From the NCBI RefSeq assembly GCF_000814675.1, contig NZ_JWIG01000029.1, positions 62,001 through 126,000 on the forward strand: DNA of 64,000 nucleotides, given 5' to 3'. Below are positions 1 through 7,334 of the stretch, piece by piece. This DNA comes from Pseudoalteromonas distincta. GTDB taxonomy: Bacteria; Pseudomonadota; Gammaproteobacteria; Enterobacterales; Alteromonadaceae. Both the position numbers and the translations under genes were made by a program. The first letter of the stretch is position 1, and the number at the start of each line of letters is the position of its first letter. Below the pieces are notes generated by a model. The model did not search any database and was not told the DNA's origin. It was given only the letters and a program-made list of their open reading frames with translations.

Positions 1-670
1 ATTAACACATAAAACCTTTGAAGCTATTCAATATTACTTAATGAAAGCATCAAACGAGCTTGCTAAAGAGCGTGGCGCATGTCCTAAGTTTAACGAGACA
101 ACGTATTCACAAGGTATTATGCCAACAGATACGTATAAACGTGATTTAGATAAAATTTGTGATGAGCCACTTCATCTTGATTGGGATACACTACGTGCAA
201 GTATTAAAGAGCACGGTATGCGTAACTCAACACTAAGTGCGTTAATGCCATCAGAAACATCGTCGCAAATCTCTAACGCAACTAACGGTATTGAGCCACC
301 ACGTGGGCATATTAGCGTTAAAGCAAGTAAAGACGGTATTTTAAAACAAGTTGTTCCTGAGTATGAGCGTTTAAAAGATCAGTACGAGCTACTATGGGAC
401 ATTCCATCAAACGATGGTTATCTACAACTTGTTGGCATAATGCAAAAATTTGTTGACCAAACAATTTCTGCAAATACAAATTATGATCCAAACAAGTTCG
501 AAGGCGGTAAAGTACCTATGCAAGTCTTATTAAAAGACTTACTAAGCGCGTACAAACTAGGTGTTAAAACCTTGTATTACCACAATACTCGCGATGGCGC
601 CTCAGATTCACAAGAAGATGCTCCAGAAGTGGAAGATGACGATTGTGAAGGCGGCGCGTGTAAAATATAA
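1..670 (+). CDS. nrdA: Ribonucleoside-diphosphate reductase 1 subunit alpha, C-terminal part (5' truncated by window)
   Basis: This is the C-terminal ~220 residues of the class Ia ribonucleotide reductase large subunit, which reduces ribonucleotides to deoxyribonucleotides in the cytoplasm. The reading frame is open from base 2 at the window edge, so the gene begins upstream. The text closely matches E. coli NrdA: the SALMPSETSSQISNATNG segment, the Tyr-Tyr pair of the radical transfer path in LYYHNTRDG, and the C-terminal redox tail CEGGACKI with its two cysteines. nrdB and yfaE follow on the same strand, completing the usual set. The frame is intact to its TAA stop. Confidence 0.97.
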   Translation, partial: LTHKTFEAIQYYLMKASNELAKERGACPKFNETTYSQGIMPTDTYKRDLDKICDEPLHLDWDTLRASIKEHGMRNSTLSALMPSETSSQISNATNGIEPPRGHISVKASKDGILKQVVPEYERLKDQYELLWDIPSNDGYLQLVGIMQKFVDQTISANTNYDPNKFEGGKVPMQVLLKDLLSAYKLGVKTLYYHNTRDGASDSQEDAPEVEDDDCEGGACKI

Positions 671-687
671 CTGCTGATTTTTATTTT

Positions 688-711
688 AAGCGGGCATTTA
701 GCCCGCTTTTT
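688..711 (+). terminator. Terminator-like hairpin between nrdA and nrdB
   Basis: An 8 bp stem (AAGCGGGC at 688-695 with GCCCGCTT at 701-708), a 5-base loop and five consecutive T. It lies 17 bases after the nrdA stop and 25 bases before the nrdB start. It looks like an intrinsic terminator that could attenuate nrdB relative to nrdA or separate the two transcripts. Confidence 0.7.
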
Positions 712-735
712 CTGATAGTTTTTTGAGTGATAAAC

Positions 736-1866
736 ATGTCTTATACTACTTTTAGCCGAAACCATAATAACCAAATGCAAGAGCCAATGTTTTTTGGCCA
801 AACTGTGAACGTATCTCGTTACGACCAACAAAAATACCCAATTTTTGAAAAGTTAATTGAAAAGCAACTGTCTTTCTTTTGGCGTCCTGAGGAAGTAGAT
901 GTAAGTAAAGACCGTTTAGACTTTCAGGCATTACCAGATCACGAAAAGCATATATTTTTAAGCAACTTAAAATACCAAACACTGCTTGATAGTGTACAAG
1001 GTCGTTCGCCAAACGTGGCTCTACTTCCAATTGTATCGCTACCAGAGCTCGAAACCTGGATAGAAACATGGGCGTTCAGTGAAACAATTCACAGCCGCTC
1101 ATACACGCATATTATCCGTAACGTAACACAAGCACCTGAGCTTATTTTTGATGACATTGTTAGCAACGATAAAATTAGCGAACGTGCTGATGCCGTAACT
1201 AAATACTACGATGACTTAATTAACTCTGTATCGCTTTACAACTTATACGGTGAAGGCAAACACGAGATTAACGGTAAAACAGTTATCATTAATTTATTTG
1301 AGCTTAAAAAGAAACTTTACCTGGCTATGATGTCGGTAAATATTCTTGAAGCGATTCGCTTTTACGTAAGTTTTGCATGTTCGTTTGCATTTGCTGAGCG
1401 CGAGCTAATGGAAGGTAACGCTAAAATCATCAAGCTAATTGCACGCGATGAAGCACTTCACCTTTCTGGTACTCAGCATATTTTAAACATCATGCAAGAC
1501 GGTAAGGACGATCCAGAAATGGCGATTGTTGCTGCCCAGTGCCGCGACGAAGCAATTAAAATGTTTGTCGATGCTGCAGAGCAAGAAAAAGAGTGGGCCG
1601 AATACTTATTTAAAGATGGTTCAATGATTGGCTTAAATAAACATATTTTATGTCAGTACGTTGAATACATTACCAATGCACGTATGACTGCGATTGGTTT
1701 GCCAGCACAGTTTGAAAACAACAGTAACCCTATCCCGTGGATAAACTCGTGGTTAGTGTCTGATAACGTGCAAGTAGCACCACAAGAAGCAGAAATAAGC
1801 TCATACCTTGTTGGTCAAATTGACTCTCAAGTTGATGCATCAGAATTTGGTGATTTTGATTTATAA
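736..1866 (+). CDS. nrdB: Ribonucleoside-diphosphate reductase 1 subunit beta
   Basis: This is the small subunit of class Ia ribonucleotide reductase; it holds the diiron-tyrosyl radical that starts catalysis in NrdA. The ATG at 736 gives 376 residues, the same length as E. coli NrdB; an in-frame GTG at 727 adds only three residues and was not chosen. Visible iron and radical residues include the Glu, His and Tyr of [12 protein letters not shown] and the Glu/His of ARDEALH. The C-terminus keeps the [11 protein letters not shown] tail that docks into NrdA. The stop overlaps the start of yfaE by one base (TAATG), indicating translational coupling. Confidence 0.97.
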   Translation: MSYTTFSRNHNNQMQEPMFFGQTVNVSRYDQQKYPIFEKLIEKQLSFFWRPEEVDVSKDRLDFQALPDHEKHIFLSNLKYQTLLDSVQGRSPNVALLPIVSLPELETWIETWAFSETIHSRSYTHIIRNVTQAPELIFDDIVSNDKISERADAVTKYYDDLINSVSLYNLYGEGKHEINGKTVIINLFELKKKLYLAMMSVNILEAIRFYVSFACSFAFAERELMEGNAKIIKLIARDEALHLSGTQHILNIMQDGKDDPEMAIVAAQCRDEAIKMFVDAAEQEKEWAEYLFKDGSMIGLNKHILCQYVEYITNARMTAIGLPAQFENNSNPIPWINSWLVSDNVQVAPQEAEISSYLVGQIDSQVDASEFGDFDL

Positions 1867-2138
1867 TGAGTGACAAGTCTACTGCAAGCATAACGCTTGC
1901 AGAAAACAGCCAGTGTATAGAATTTATCGCTGGCTGCCCTTCTCTTCTACACTGCTTAGAATCCATGAAAATAGACGTCGCATTCCAATGCCGTGAAGGT
2001 TATTGCGGCGCTTGTAGAGCAACTTTAGTGTCAGGCAGTGTTGAGTATAACGAAGAGCCACTTGCGTTTGTACGCGAAGGCGAAATACTGTTGTGCTGCT
2101 GTAAACCCAATGGCAATGTAAGTATTGATCTGAAATAA
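1866..2138 (+). CDS. yfaE: 2Fe-2S ferredoxin-like protein maintaining the NrdB cofactor
   Basis: This 90-residue protein is a plant-type 2Fe-2S ferredoxin domain. The cluster cysteines are seen in CREGYCGACRATL and in the later LLCCCKP segment. In E. coli the equivalent YfaE, encoded just after nrdB, supplies electrons to rebuild the diferric-tyrosyl radical of NrdB. The one-base overlap with nrdB here supports the same role. The Cys-Cys-Cys run near the end leaves open which residue is the fourth ligand. Confidence 0.93.
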   Translation: MSDKSTASITLAENSQCIEFIAGCPSLLHCLESMKIDVAFQCREGYCGACRATLVSGSVEYNEEPLAFVREGEILLCCCKPNGNVSIDLK

Positions 2139-2152
2139 AAATCAATACTTAC
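2118..2152 (+). terminator. Inverted repeat at the 3' end of yfaE
   Basis: A perfect 12 bp inverted repeat (GTAAGTATTGAT at 2118-2129, ATCAATACTTAC at 2141-2152) spans the yfaE stop codon. It lies between convergent genes. There is no long T run after it, so it may stabilise the 3' end rather than act as a strong intrinsic terminator. Confidence 0.5.
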
Positions 2153-2173
2153 ATCTATCGTTTATTAAACTTA

Positions 2174-2761
2174 TCAATAGTGTGGAACGAACCGGTAATG
2201 TCCGGTAATTTTATAATCAAAAAGCATATCGCTTTTTTGCGGACCACGCCCTATATTATGCACAATAAGTGGGTTACCCGTATCTTGAGATAACTCATTA
2301 ATCACCATACCTATATGAGGTAAATTACCTGGTAACATCCACGTTATTATATCGCCGGTTTTATAATCACTCACTTTGTTGGATTTACTCAATACGTTTG
2401 CATGGCGCTCAAAGTAAGCTTGTAAATTTGGAACACGTCGGTGATCTATATTTTTATCAGGCTTAGTTAAGCCCCAAATACGTTTAGATGGATACAGCGC
2501 AAAGTTTTTTTGCATGTCTTCATGCACGAGTTTCTGTAAATCAACACCTAACTTTCTATAACTTCTAATTATTACATCGGTGCACACACCTATATTTTTA
2601 GGTACATCCCCACCAGGGTAGCCAATAGAGCGATAAGCGCCGTCGTAATTCACATCATGAGTTGTACGCTCAAGCAGAGCTGAAACAATATCTTCTTCAA
2701 ACGATGCTGCATTACTATTTATACACGCTAAAGTAAGTAAACACCCAATAATTCTGTACAT
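2174..2761 (-). CDS. DUF1287 family secreted protein (YijF-like)
   Basis: A 195-residue protein with a short N-terminal signal peptide ending near SNAA. The body matches the DUF1287 family, which includes E. coli YijF. Family-like segments are IGYPGGDVPKNIGVCTDVIIRSYRKLGVDLQ, described here by its Cys-Thr-Asp core at about residue 60, and the LPHIGMVI and IVHNIGRGPQ segments. The Cys near residue 60 and later His are arranged as in NlpC/P60-like cysteine peptidase folds, so a periplasmic hydrolase is possible but unproven. It has a clear GGAGT ribosome site and sits 27 bases after the zincin gene on the same strand, probably as an operon. Confidence 0.75.
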   Translation of the reverse strand: MYRIIGCLLTLACINSNAASFEEDIVSALLERTTHDVNYDGAYRSIGYPGGDVPKNIGVCTDVIIRSYRKLGVDLQKLVHEDMQKNFALYPSKRIWGLTKPDKNIDHRRVPNLQAYFERHANVLSKSNKVSDYKTGDIITWMLPGNLPHIGMVINELSQDTGNPLIVHNIGRGPQKSDMLFDYKITGHYRFVPHY

Positions 2762-2788
2762 ATAAACTCCTTTAAACCTAAAATTGAG

Positions 2789-3262
2789 TTACAGCGTTTG
2801 GGCTACGTGCCTAAGAACGTCTATTTTATTGCCTTTACTTGCAAATTGCGTATCCAGCGCATATGCCATTTTTTCAAGCGGAGCGTCGTTGTATCCTACA
2901 TGTTGGATTTCGCTAATGTAACGCATCATAAACGCGTCTGGACCAAGTTTAAGCCACTGCGCTACATGCACAAGCTCATGAAAATGAACCCTCAAATCTT
3001 TTGCAACCTCAGGAAGTAGATAATAGGTATTTTTATACGTTATACCCGCCGCGTCCATATCGACAAAATCACCTAGACCCATTTCTCGCAGACCCGCAAA
3101 GTCTGGCTTTGGTATTTGGTCTACAACAACGTAATACGCGTTTTTTAAAAACTCGCTAGAATAAAACCCATAAAATTCATTACTGAATTTATCACACCTC
3201 ACTTTTTGACTACTGTATTTTAAATTTGTAGCGTCAATCCAATTTTCTATTTGTTCTAGCAC
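2789..3262 (-). CDS. Putative zinc-metallopeptidase-like protein (HELVH motif)
   Basis: A protein of about 157 residues with the zincin signature HFHELVHVAQW in its C-terminal half. A conserved-looking Glu 25-30 residues later (NDAPLEKMAYA) could be the third zinc ligand. No signal peptide is evident. I chose the GTG at 3262 because TAGGAGAGGAGCT sits directly before it, giving an AGGAG with seven-base spacing; an upstream in-frame GTG at 3292 lacks such a site. The protein resembles DUF4157-type zincins in motif only; the substrate is unknown. It is probably co-transcribed with the DUF1287 gene downstream. Confidence 0.6.
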   Translation of the reverse strand: MLEQIENWIDATNLKYSSQKVRCDKFSNEFYGFYSSEFLKNAYYVVVDQIPKPDFAGLREMGLGDFVDMDAAGITYKNTYYLLPEVAKDLRVHFHELVHVAQWLKLGPDAFMMRYISEIQHVGYNDAPLEKMAYALDTQFASKGNKIDVLRHVAQTL

Positions 3263-3546
3263 AGCTCCTCTCCTAGAGTACAAATGCAACACACCATGTG
3301 TAAACCTTAATCTAATATTGTAGTAAACTTTTTAACCAGCACTTTTAGTATTAACACCTCGCAACTAGCGAAGAAAATAGAACGCATAGAATATCTAAAC
3401 AAAAAGCTCTAAATCAAAATTATCATATGAGCATAACCTGTCTATAAACAGTAAAACCCTTTTTTATACTTTTTAAAGTGTTATTATTTGTAACTAAAAT
3501 AGTAACACTTAAAATCATGTATAATTTTCCTAATACACTCTTTCGC

Positions 3547-3966
3547 ATGAAAATAATGCGTTTCAGTCCCATTGTCTTACTGGTCATATTAAGTAATACA
3601 GCAAATGCTGAAAATATAAAACCGTTCACATCAGATGGCTGTAGTGCTTTTCCGGACGGCACGACAAAAGATAAAAAGTTGTGGCTTGCATGTTGTAAAG
3701 CGCACGACTACGCCTACTGGCAAGGTGGCACTTATTGGCAACGTTTAGAAGCAGATAAAGCCTTGCAACAGTGTGTTATTGAAGCCGGCGAAACGAGTAT
3801 AGCGAACCTTATGCTTGCTGGAGTTCGATTTGGTGGCAGCCCTTATATACCATCGACTTTCAGATGGGGCTATGGTTGGCCCTATCCTAGGTTATATCAA
3901 GCATTAACAGCTGATGAAATTAAGCAAATTGCTGCTTTAAAAACGGTATTAACTCAAACCAATTAA
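3547..3966 (+). CDS. Secreted phospholipase A2-like protein
   Basis: A 139-residue protein with an N-terminal signal peptide (MKIMRFSPIVLLVILSNTANA). The mature part has features of bacterial phospholipase A2-like domains: DGCSAFPDGT, resembling a calcium loop, then CCKAHDYAYW with the His-Asp catalytic pair, then ADKALQQCV. Predicted role is a periplasmic or secreted calcium-dependent lipase, inferred from motifs only. The frame stays open upstream to 3478, but the signal peptide supports 3547 (or ATG 3556). No strong ribosome site is seen. It is a stand-alone gene. Confidence 0.6.
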   Translation: MKIMRFSPIVLLVILSNTANAENIKPFTSDGCSAFPDGTTKDKKLWLACCKAHDYAYWQGGTYWQRLEADKALQQCVIEAGETSIANLMLAGVRFGGSPYIPSTFRWGYGWPYPRLYQALTADEIKQIAALKTVLTQTN

Positions 3967-4019
3967 CACATTGTGAAAAACTGGGTTATGCAAATAATAT
4001 CAAAAGGAATTGAATCACT

Positions 4020-4367
4020 ATGCTTATACTGTTAAGTATCATTTTAACTTTGTTTCCAACGGTAATATCTTATTTTGTTTCACGTAATTACGCTAAAAAG
4101 GCTAAAGCGACTAATAAAGGTGCTTACATCAGAGCTGTGCTTTGGCCTAGTGTTTTCTCGTGGACACTATTTGCTGCTGTTGGGCACGGTGCAATAATCT
4201 TCCCCTTACCTTCAACGTTTGCGCTCGTGTTATATGTGTTTCTATATGACGAACGTGGTATCTATTTCCATCCTCACATATTTTTAAGCCCAACGATTCC
4301 AATAGCCGTTTATTTAATAAGCTATTTCAAATACAAAAAAGCGGCCAATAAAGAACTAACGCCCTAG
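4020..4367 (+). CDS. Small hypothetical integral membrane protein
   Basis: A 115-residue protein that I do not recognise. It has an N-terminal hydrophobic helix, a short basic stretch (RNYAKKAKATNKG), then two or three further hydrophobic segments and a basic C-terminus, so it is probably an inner-membrane protein with three to four helices. An AAGGAA sequence lies about ten bases before the ATG. It follows the PLA2-like gene by 53 bases on the same strand, so co-transcription is possible. Confidence 0.55.
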   Translation: MLILLSIILTLFPTVISYFVSRNYAKKAKATNKGAYIRAVLWPSVFSWTLFAAVGHGAIIFPLPSTFALVLYVFLYDERGIYFHPHIFLSPTIPIAVYLISYFKYKKAANKELTP

Positions 4368-4513
4368 CCCACTGTTGGCTCATCAGTATCTTGTAAGTCC
4401 TGCTGTACACTTCTTTGCTGTGAAACTACAACGTTATTATCTGAATATAAATGTGTAAATAACAGGTCTAGTAAATTAATAAAGCGTCATTACCAAAAAT
4501 AACGAGTTTACCT

Positions 4514-5503
4514 ATGCCCCTAGATATACAAAAAAGCCTTAAAGTAAAACCTGCTCACATCGTCTCATTTATTGTGTTTTTATTAGTTTCAATATCTACG
4601 TTTACCGCTCAAGTATATGCCGCTGATGCTGTATGGCCTTCAAAAACCACTTACAAATATGCAAATGTAAACGGTAAAAAGATATTTTACCGAGAAGCTG
4701 GCGCGCAGCATAAGCAAACCATTGTACTTTTACATGGGTATCCGTCGTCTTCACACAGCTACCGAGAATTGATCCCACTCTTATCAGGTCGTTATCATGT
4801 GATTGCACCTGATTATTTAGGCTCTGGTTATAGCGCACGCCCAAACCCAAAAACTCAAAAATATACTTTTGAATTACTAGCTCAATACGTTGAAGGATTA
4901 CTAACAACACTTAAAGTAAAGCGCTACAGCCTTTATATACAAGACTTTGGAGCTCCTGTGGGCTTTAGAATGTTGTTAAATAACCCAAATAAACTTGATG
5001 CACTTATTGTACAAAATGGTAATGCGTATTTAGAGGGGCTAACCCTACCGAGGCAAGCGTTTTTTAAAGCCGCGAATGAGGACAAATCACAAGCGCAGAG
5101 TGATAAAATTTATTCGTTCACGTCTAATAAAGCCATTATTAATAAGCAATATTTACGAGACGTACAAAGTAACCCAGAAGTAATGAGCCCTGATAGCTGG
5201 ACGCACGATCTTCACTTTTTACAAACTAAATCCGATAGAGTAATTCAAGTACAATTGCTACAAGATTACTACAATAACCTTCTCGACTATCCTAAATGGC
5301 AAGCTTATTTACGCAAGTACCAACCAGCAACATTAATTGTATGGGGTAAAAACGACCCTGCGTTTATAGCCGCAGGCGCTAAAGCATATTTGAAAGATGT
5401 ACCGAACGCTGAAATACATTTACTCGATTCAGGACACTTTAGTGTTGAAGAAAAACCAGTTGAGATTGCAAAGTACATTGTGAACTTTATGGATAAGCTA
5501 TAA
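4514..5503 (+). CDS. Alpha/beta hydrolase with Asp nucleophile (haloalkane dehalogenase / epoxide hydrolase-like)
   Basis: A 329-residue protein. The first ~38 residues form a hydrophobic leader ending in QVYAADA, consistent with a signal peptide. The catalytic domain shows HGYPSSSHSYREL (oxyanion-hole loop), a nucleophile elbow IQDFGAPVGFR with Asp in place of Ser, and the C-terminal DSGHFSVEEKP with the catalytic His. An Asp nucleophile is typical of haloalkane dehalogenases, fluoroacetate dehalogenases and epoxide hydrolases, rather than esterases. Exact substrate cannot be read from sequence. It appears monocistronic with a terminator just downstream. Confidence 0.8.
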   Translation: MPLDIQKSLKVKPAHIVSFIVFLLVSISTFTAQVYAADAVWPSKTTYKYANVNGKKIFYREAGAQHKQTIVLLHGYPSSSHSYRELIPLLSGRYHVIAPDYLGSGYSARPNPKTQKYTFELLAQYVEGLLTTLKVKRYSLYIQDFGAPVGFRMLLNNPNKLDALIVQNGNAYLEGLTLPRQAFFKAANEDKSQAQSDKIYSFTSNKAIINKQYLRDVQSNPEVMSPDSWTHDLHFLQTKSDRVIQVQLLQDYYNNLLDYPKWQAYLRKYQPATLIVWGKNDPAFIAAGAKAYLKDVPNAEIHLLDSGHFSVEEKPVEIAKYIVNFMDKL

Positions 5504-5518
5504 ATAGCGGAAATAAAA

Positions 5519-5550
5519 AAACGCTGAGGGTATAAACCATCAGCGTTTCA
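5519..5550 (+). terminator. Hairpin after the alpha/beta hydrolase gene
   Basis: AAACGCTGA (5519-5527) pairs with TCAGCGTTT (5540-5548), with an inner GGT/ACC extension. It lies 16 bases after the stop and is preceded by an A run and followed by a short T-rich stretch, so it could serve transcripts from both sides. Confidence 0.65.
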
Positions 5551-5641
5551 TTAAATTGTATTAACTTAAGCTAAATCCAAAGAAATAGTATTTAATATGG
5601 GTAACTGTCAGATCAAGTCTGAGCTAGTAAATTTTAAGTAT

Positions 5642-6070
5642 TTAACCTTCTTCTTCAATAAGTGATTCTAGTAGATCGTGTATTTCAGCTTTAAGCTCTT
5701 TGTCTTCTATTTTATTAGCACTAACCTTAGCATTTTGAAGATTTTTAATAGCCTCGTCTTTTTGACCAAGTTCTAGCTGCAGTGTAGCCATTGAAAAAGA
5801 AACTGATGACATGTGATCTTTGTTATTAATCGCAACAGACTTTTCTAATGCTTTTTCATAAGTCGTGATTGCCTCTTCTAGCTCTTCGGTAAAATCAGCC
5901 AAAGTTTCCCATTGTACTGGGTGATCTTTTGAGGTATTTTCGTTTTCAATACAAATCGCTTTTAATTGAGCAAATAAAGATTCAAATTTTTCTCGGTTAT
6001 TTTTGTTAGCCGCCGCCATTAAATCTTCTGCTAGGTCATGTACCGCTTTATATATTTTTGTATTCATCAT
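5642..6070 (-). CDS. Tetratricopeptide-like acidic cytoplasmic protein
   Basis: A 142-residue acidic, all-helical protein without signal or membrane segments. The central part (AITTYEKALEKSVAINNKD and ATLQLELGQKDEAIKNLQNA) looks like two TPR units. No function is recognised. The start is one of three adjacent codons (GTG 6073, ATG 6070, ATG 6067); an AGGA lies about nine bases before 6070. It stands alone between two intergenic regions. Confidence 0.65.
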   Translation of the reverse strand: MMNTKIYKAVHDLAEDLMAAANKNNREKFESLFAQLKAICIENENTSKDHPVQWETLADFTEELEEAITTYEKALEKSVAINNKDHMSSVSFSMATLQLELGQKDEAIKNLQNAKVSANKIEDKELKAEIHDLLESLIEEEG

Positions 6071-6269
6071 CACTGGTTATCCTTTAGTGCAGCTAAACTA
6101 ATTTACTGACTCAATTTAGCTAAAATGTATCATTACAGTCATTATAAAATGTATTTAAACAACTGATTTATTTAATTTGGTGTATATCGTAATAATACAT
6201 TAATAATGAACATCGCGTAGGCGTTAAACACACTGTAATTAAACTTTATCGCAATTACTCTTAGTAACC

Positions 6270-6449
6270 TCACACACTGATGAAACTTGAAACCCAATCC
6301 AACGTAAAGATGGTCGTAAACACTTTAAGTGCAATGACAACGATAAATAATAAGATGATTGCCGCTTTGGCTTTGCTACTTTTGAGGTTGTTCCAATATA
6401 ATAACTTTGCATTAAATTCTGTTTTTAACTTAGTAACAGCTTCTTTCAT
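6270..6449 (-). CDS. Small single-span membrane protein (59 aa)
   Basis: A 59-residue frame on the minus strand: ATG at 6449, TGA at 6270-6272. It starts MKEAVTKLKTEF, has a basic stretch (NLKSSKAKAA), then one hydrophobic helix (IILLFIVVIALKVF) and a short tail ending SSFISV. A TAGGA ribosome site sits eight to nine bases upstream of the ATG. The plus-strand frame over the same bases has no such site and an unconvincing composition. The arrangement suggests a cytoplasmic amphipathic N-terminus and one inner-membrane span; function unknown. Confidence 0.6.
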   Translation of the reverse strand: MKEAVTKLKTEFNAKLLYWNNLKSSKAKAAIILLFIVVIALKVFTTIFTLDWVSSFISV

Positions 6450-6729
6450 AATTACATCCTACTTAGGTATCCCGCTCAGCAACATTTAATAAATACACAG
6501 CTGCCCAAGCAGGTTTCATAATATTTTTCGCCACCTTAGAGTAAAGCATTAAATAAAGCCTGTACTATATAAAATGTAACAAGGGGTTTTAACTTAAGTT
6601 ATTGTATCTAACTTTTTTACACACCCAAAAAGCAAACAATGGGGCAATTCAGTAGAGCGTTAATAATAAATTTGGTGCTACACTAATAGCTAACTTAAAT
6701 GTGTTAACAGCCAACTAAATTAGCAAATT

Positions 6730-7119
6730 ATGAAAGAGTGTAATCAGTGTGGTAAATGCTGTATTAAATATGGTGGCGGCGACTTAAGCGCAACGAAAGA
6801 AGAAATAGATTTATGGGAGCTCTTTAACCCCGAAATTTATGAGTACGTTAAAAACAACGAAATTTGGTTTGACCCAAAAACAGGCTCAAGACTTCAAGTG
6901 TGCCCATTTTTAGAAATTGCGCCTAAAAAGGAGCCTCTCGCTAAAAATATGTATACCTGCAGTATTTACCTTGACCGTCCAGAAGACTGCCGCCACTACC
7001 CTAGCCTTATTTCAGAGATGATCCGCGACGAATGCGAAATGATTGAATCTATAGATATTACAAACCAGACAAGAGCGCAGCATAAACTAGATTTGATAAT
7101 GATAGATAGCCGCTCTTAG
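6730..7119 (+). CDS. YkgJ-family cysteine cluster protein
   Basis: A 129-residue protein with the CxxCGxCC N-terminal motif (CNQCGKCC) and further Cys in VCPFLE, YTCSIY and DCRHYP. This is the pattern of the YkgJ / Fe-S zinc cluster family (CxxCxxCC), thought to bind a metal or Fe-S cluster. Biochemical role is not established. It lies alone, 215 bases before the TonB-dependent receptor; a weak hairpin and two Zur-like boxes separate them. Confidence 0.85.
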   Translation: MKECNQCGKCCIKYGGGDLSATKEEIDLWELFNPEIYEYVKNNEIWFDPKTGSRLQVCPFLEIAPKKEPLAKNMYTCSIYLDRPEDCRHYPSLISEMIRDECEMIESIDITNQTRAQHKLDLIMIDSRS

Positions 7120-7163
7120 ATACCTAGATAAACCTGCAGCGCTATGAGTCTCGCACTTAAATA

Positions 7164-7191
7164 AATAGGTATTTCTATTAACATACCTATT
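7164..7191 (+). terminator. Possible terminator of the YkgJ-family gene
   Basis: A 9 bp inverted repeat, AATAGGTAT (7164-7172) and ATACCTATT (7183-7191), followed by an A/T-rich but interrupted T stretch. It begins 45 bases after the stop codon. The stem is weak, so this is a tentative call. Confidence 0.4.
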
Positions 7192-7251
7192 ATTATAATT
7201 TTTATAAAATTGGTTTAATCGTCATTTTTAGATCATTCATCGCAAAATACA

Positions 7252-7268
7252 AAGTTATACTATAACAT
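7252..7268 (+). promoter_or_regulatory. Zur-box-like operator 1
   Basis: The core GTTATACTATAAC (7254-7266) is a perfect 6-1-6 palindrome. It matches the core of the enterobacterial Zur consensus, TGTTATANTATAACA, except that the outer left T is A. It lies 68-83 bases before the receptor start codon. Zur binding is inferred. Confidence 0.7.
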
Positions 7269-7290
7269 TGTTGATTCACTGATTTTGCGG

Positions 7291-7305
7291 TGTTATATTA
7301 TATCA
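7291..7305 (+). promoter_or_regulatory. Zur-box-like operator 2
   Basis: TGTTATATTATATCA matches the Zur consensus TGTTATANTATAACA at 13 of 14 defined positions. Its centre is 38 bases from that of the first box, and it ends 29 bases before the receptor ATG, a position where bound Zur would block transcription or lie over the promoter. Confidence 0.65.
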
Positions 7306-7334
7306 CAACATAATAACCGCGAACCAATATATCC

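Noticed and set aside
577-831. Minus-strand frame across nrdA/nrdB
   Set aside because: It is a shadow of two well-conserved genes and crosses a terminator.
6280-6489. 69-codon plus-strand frame
   Set aside because: No ribosome site and poor protein-like composition; the minus-strand 59-residue frame over the same bases is better supported.
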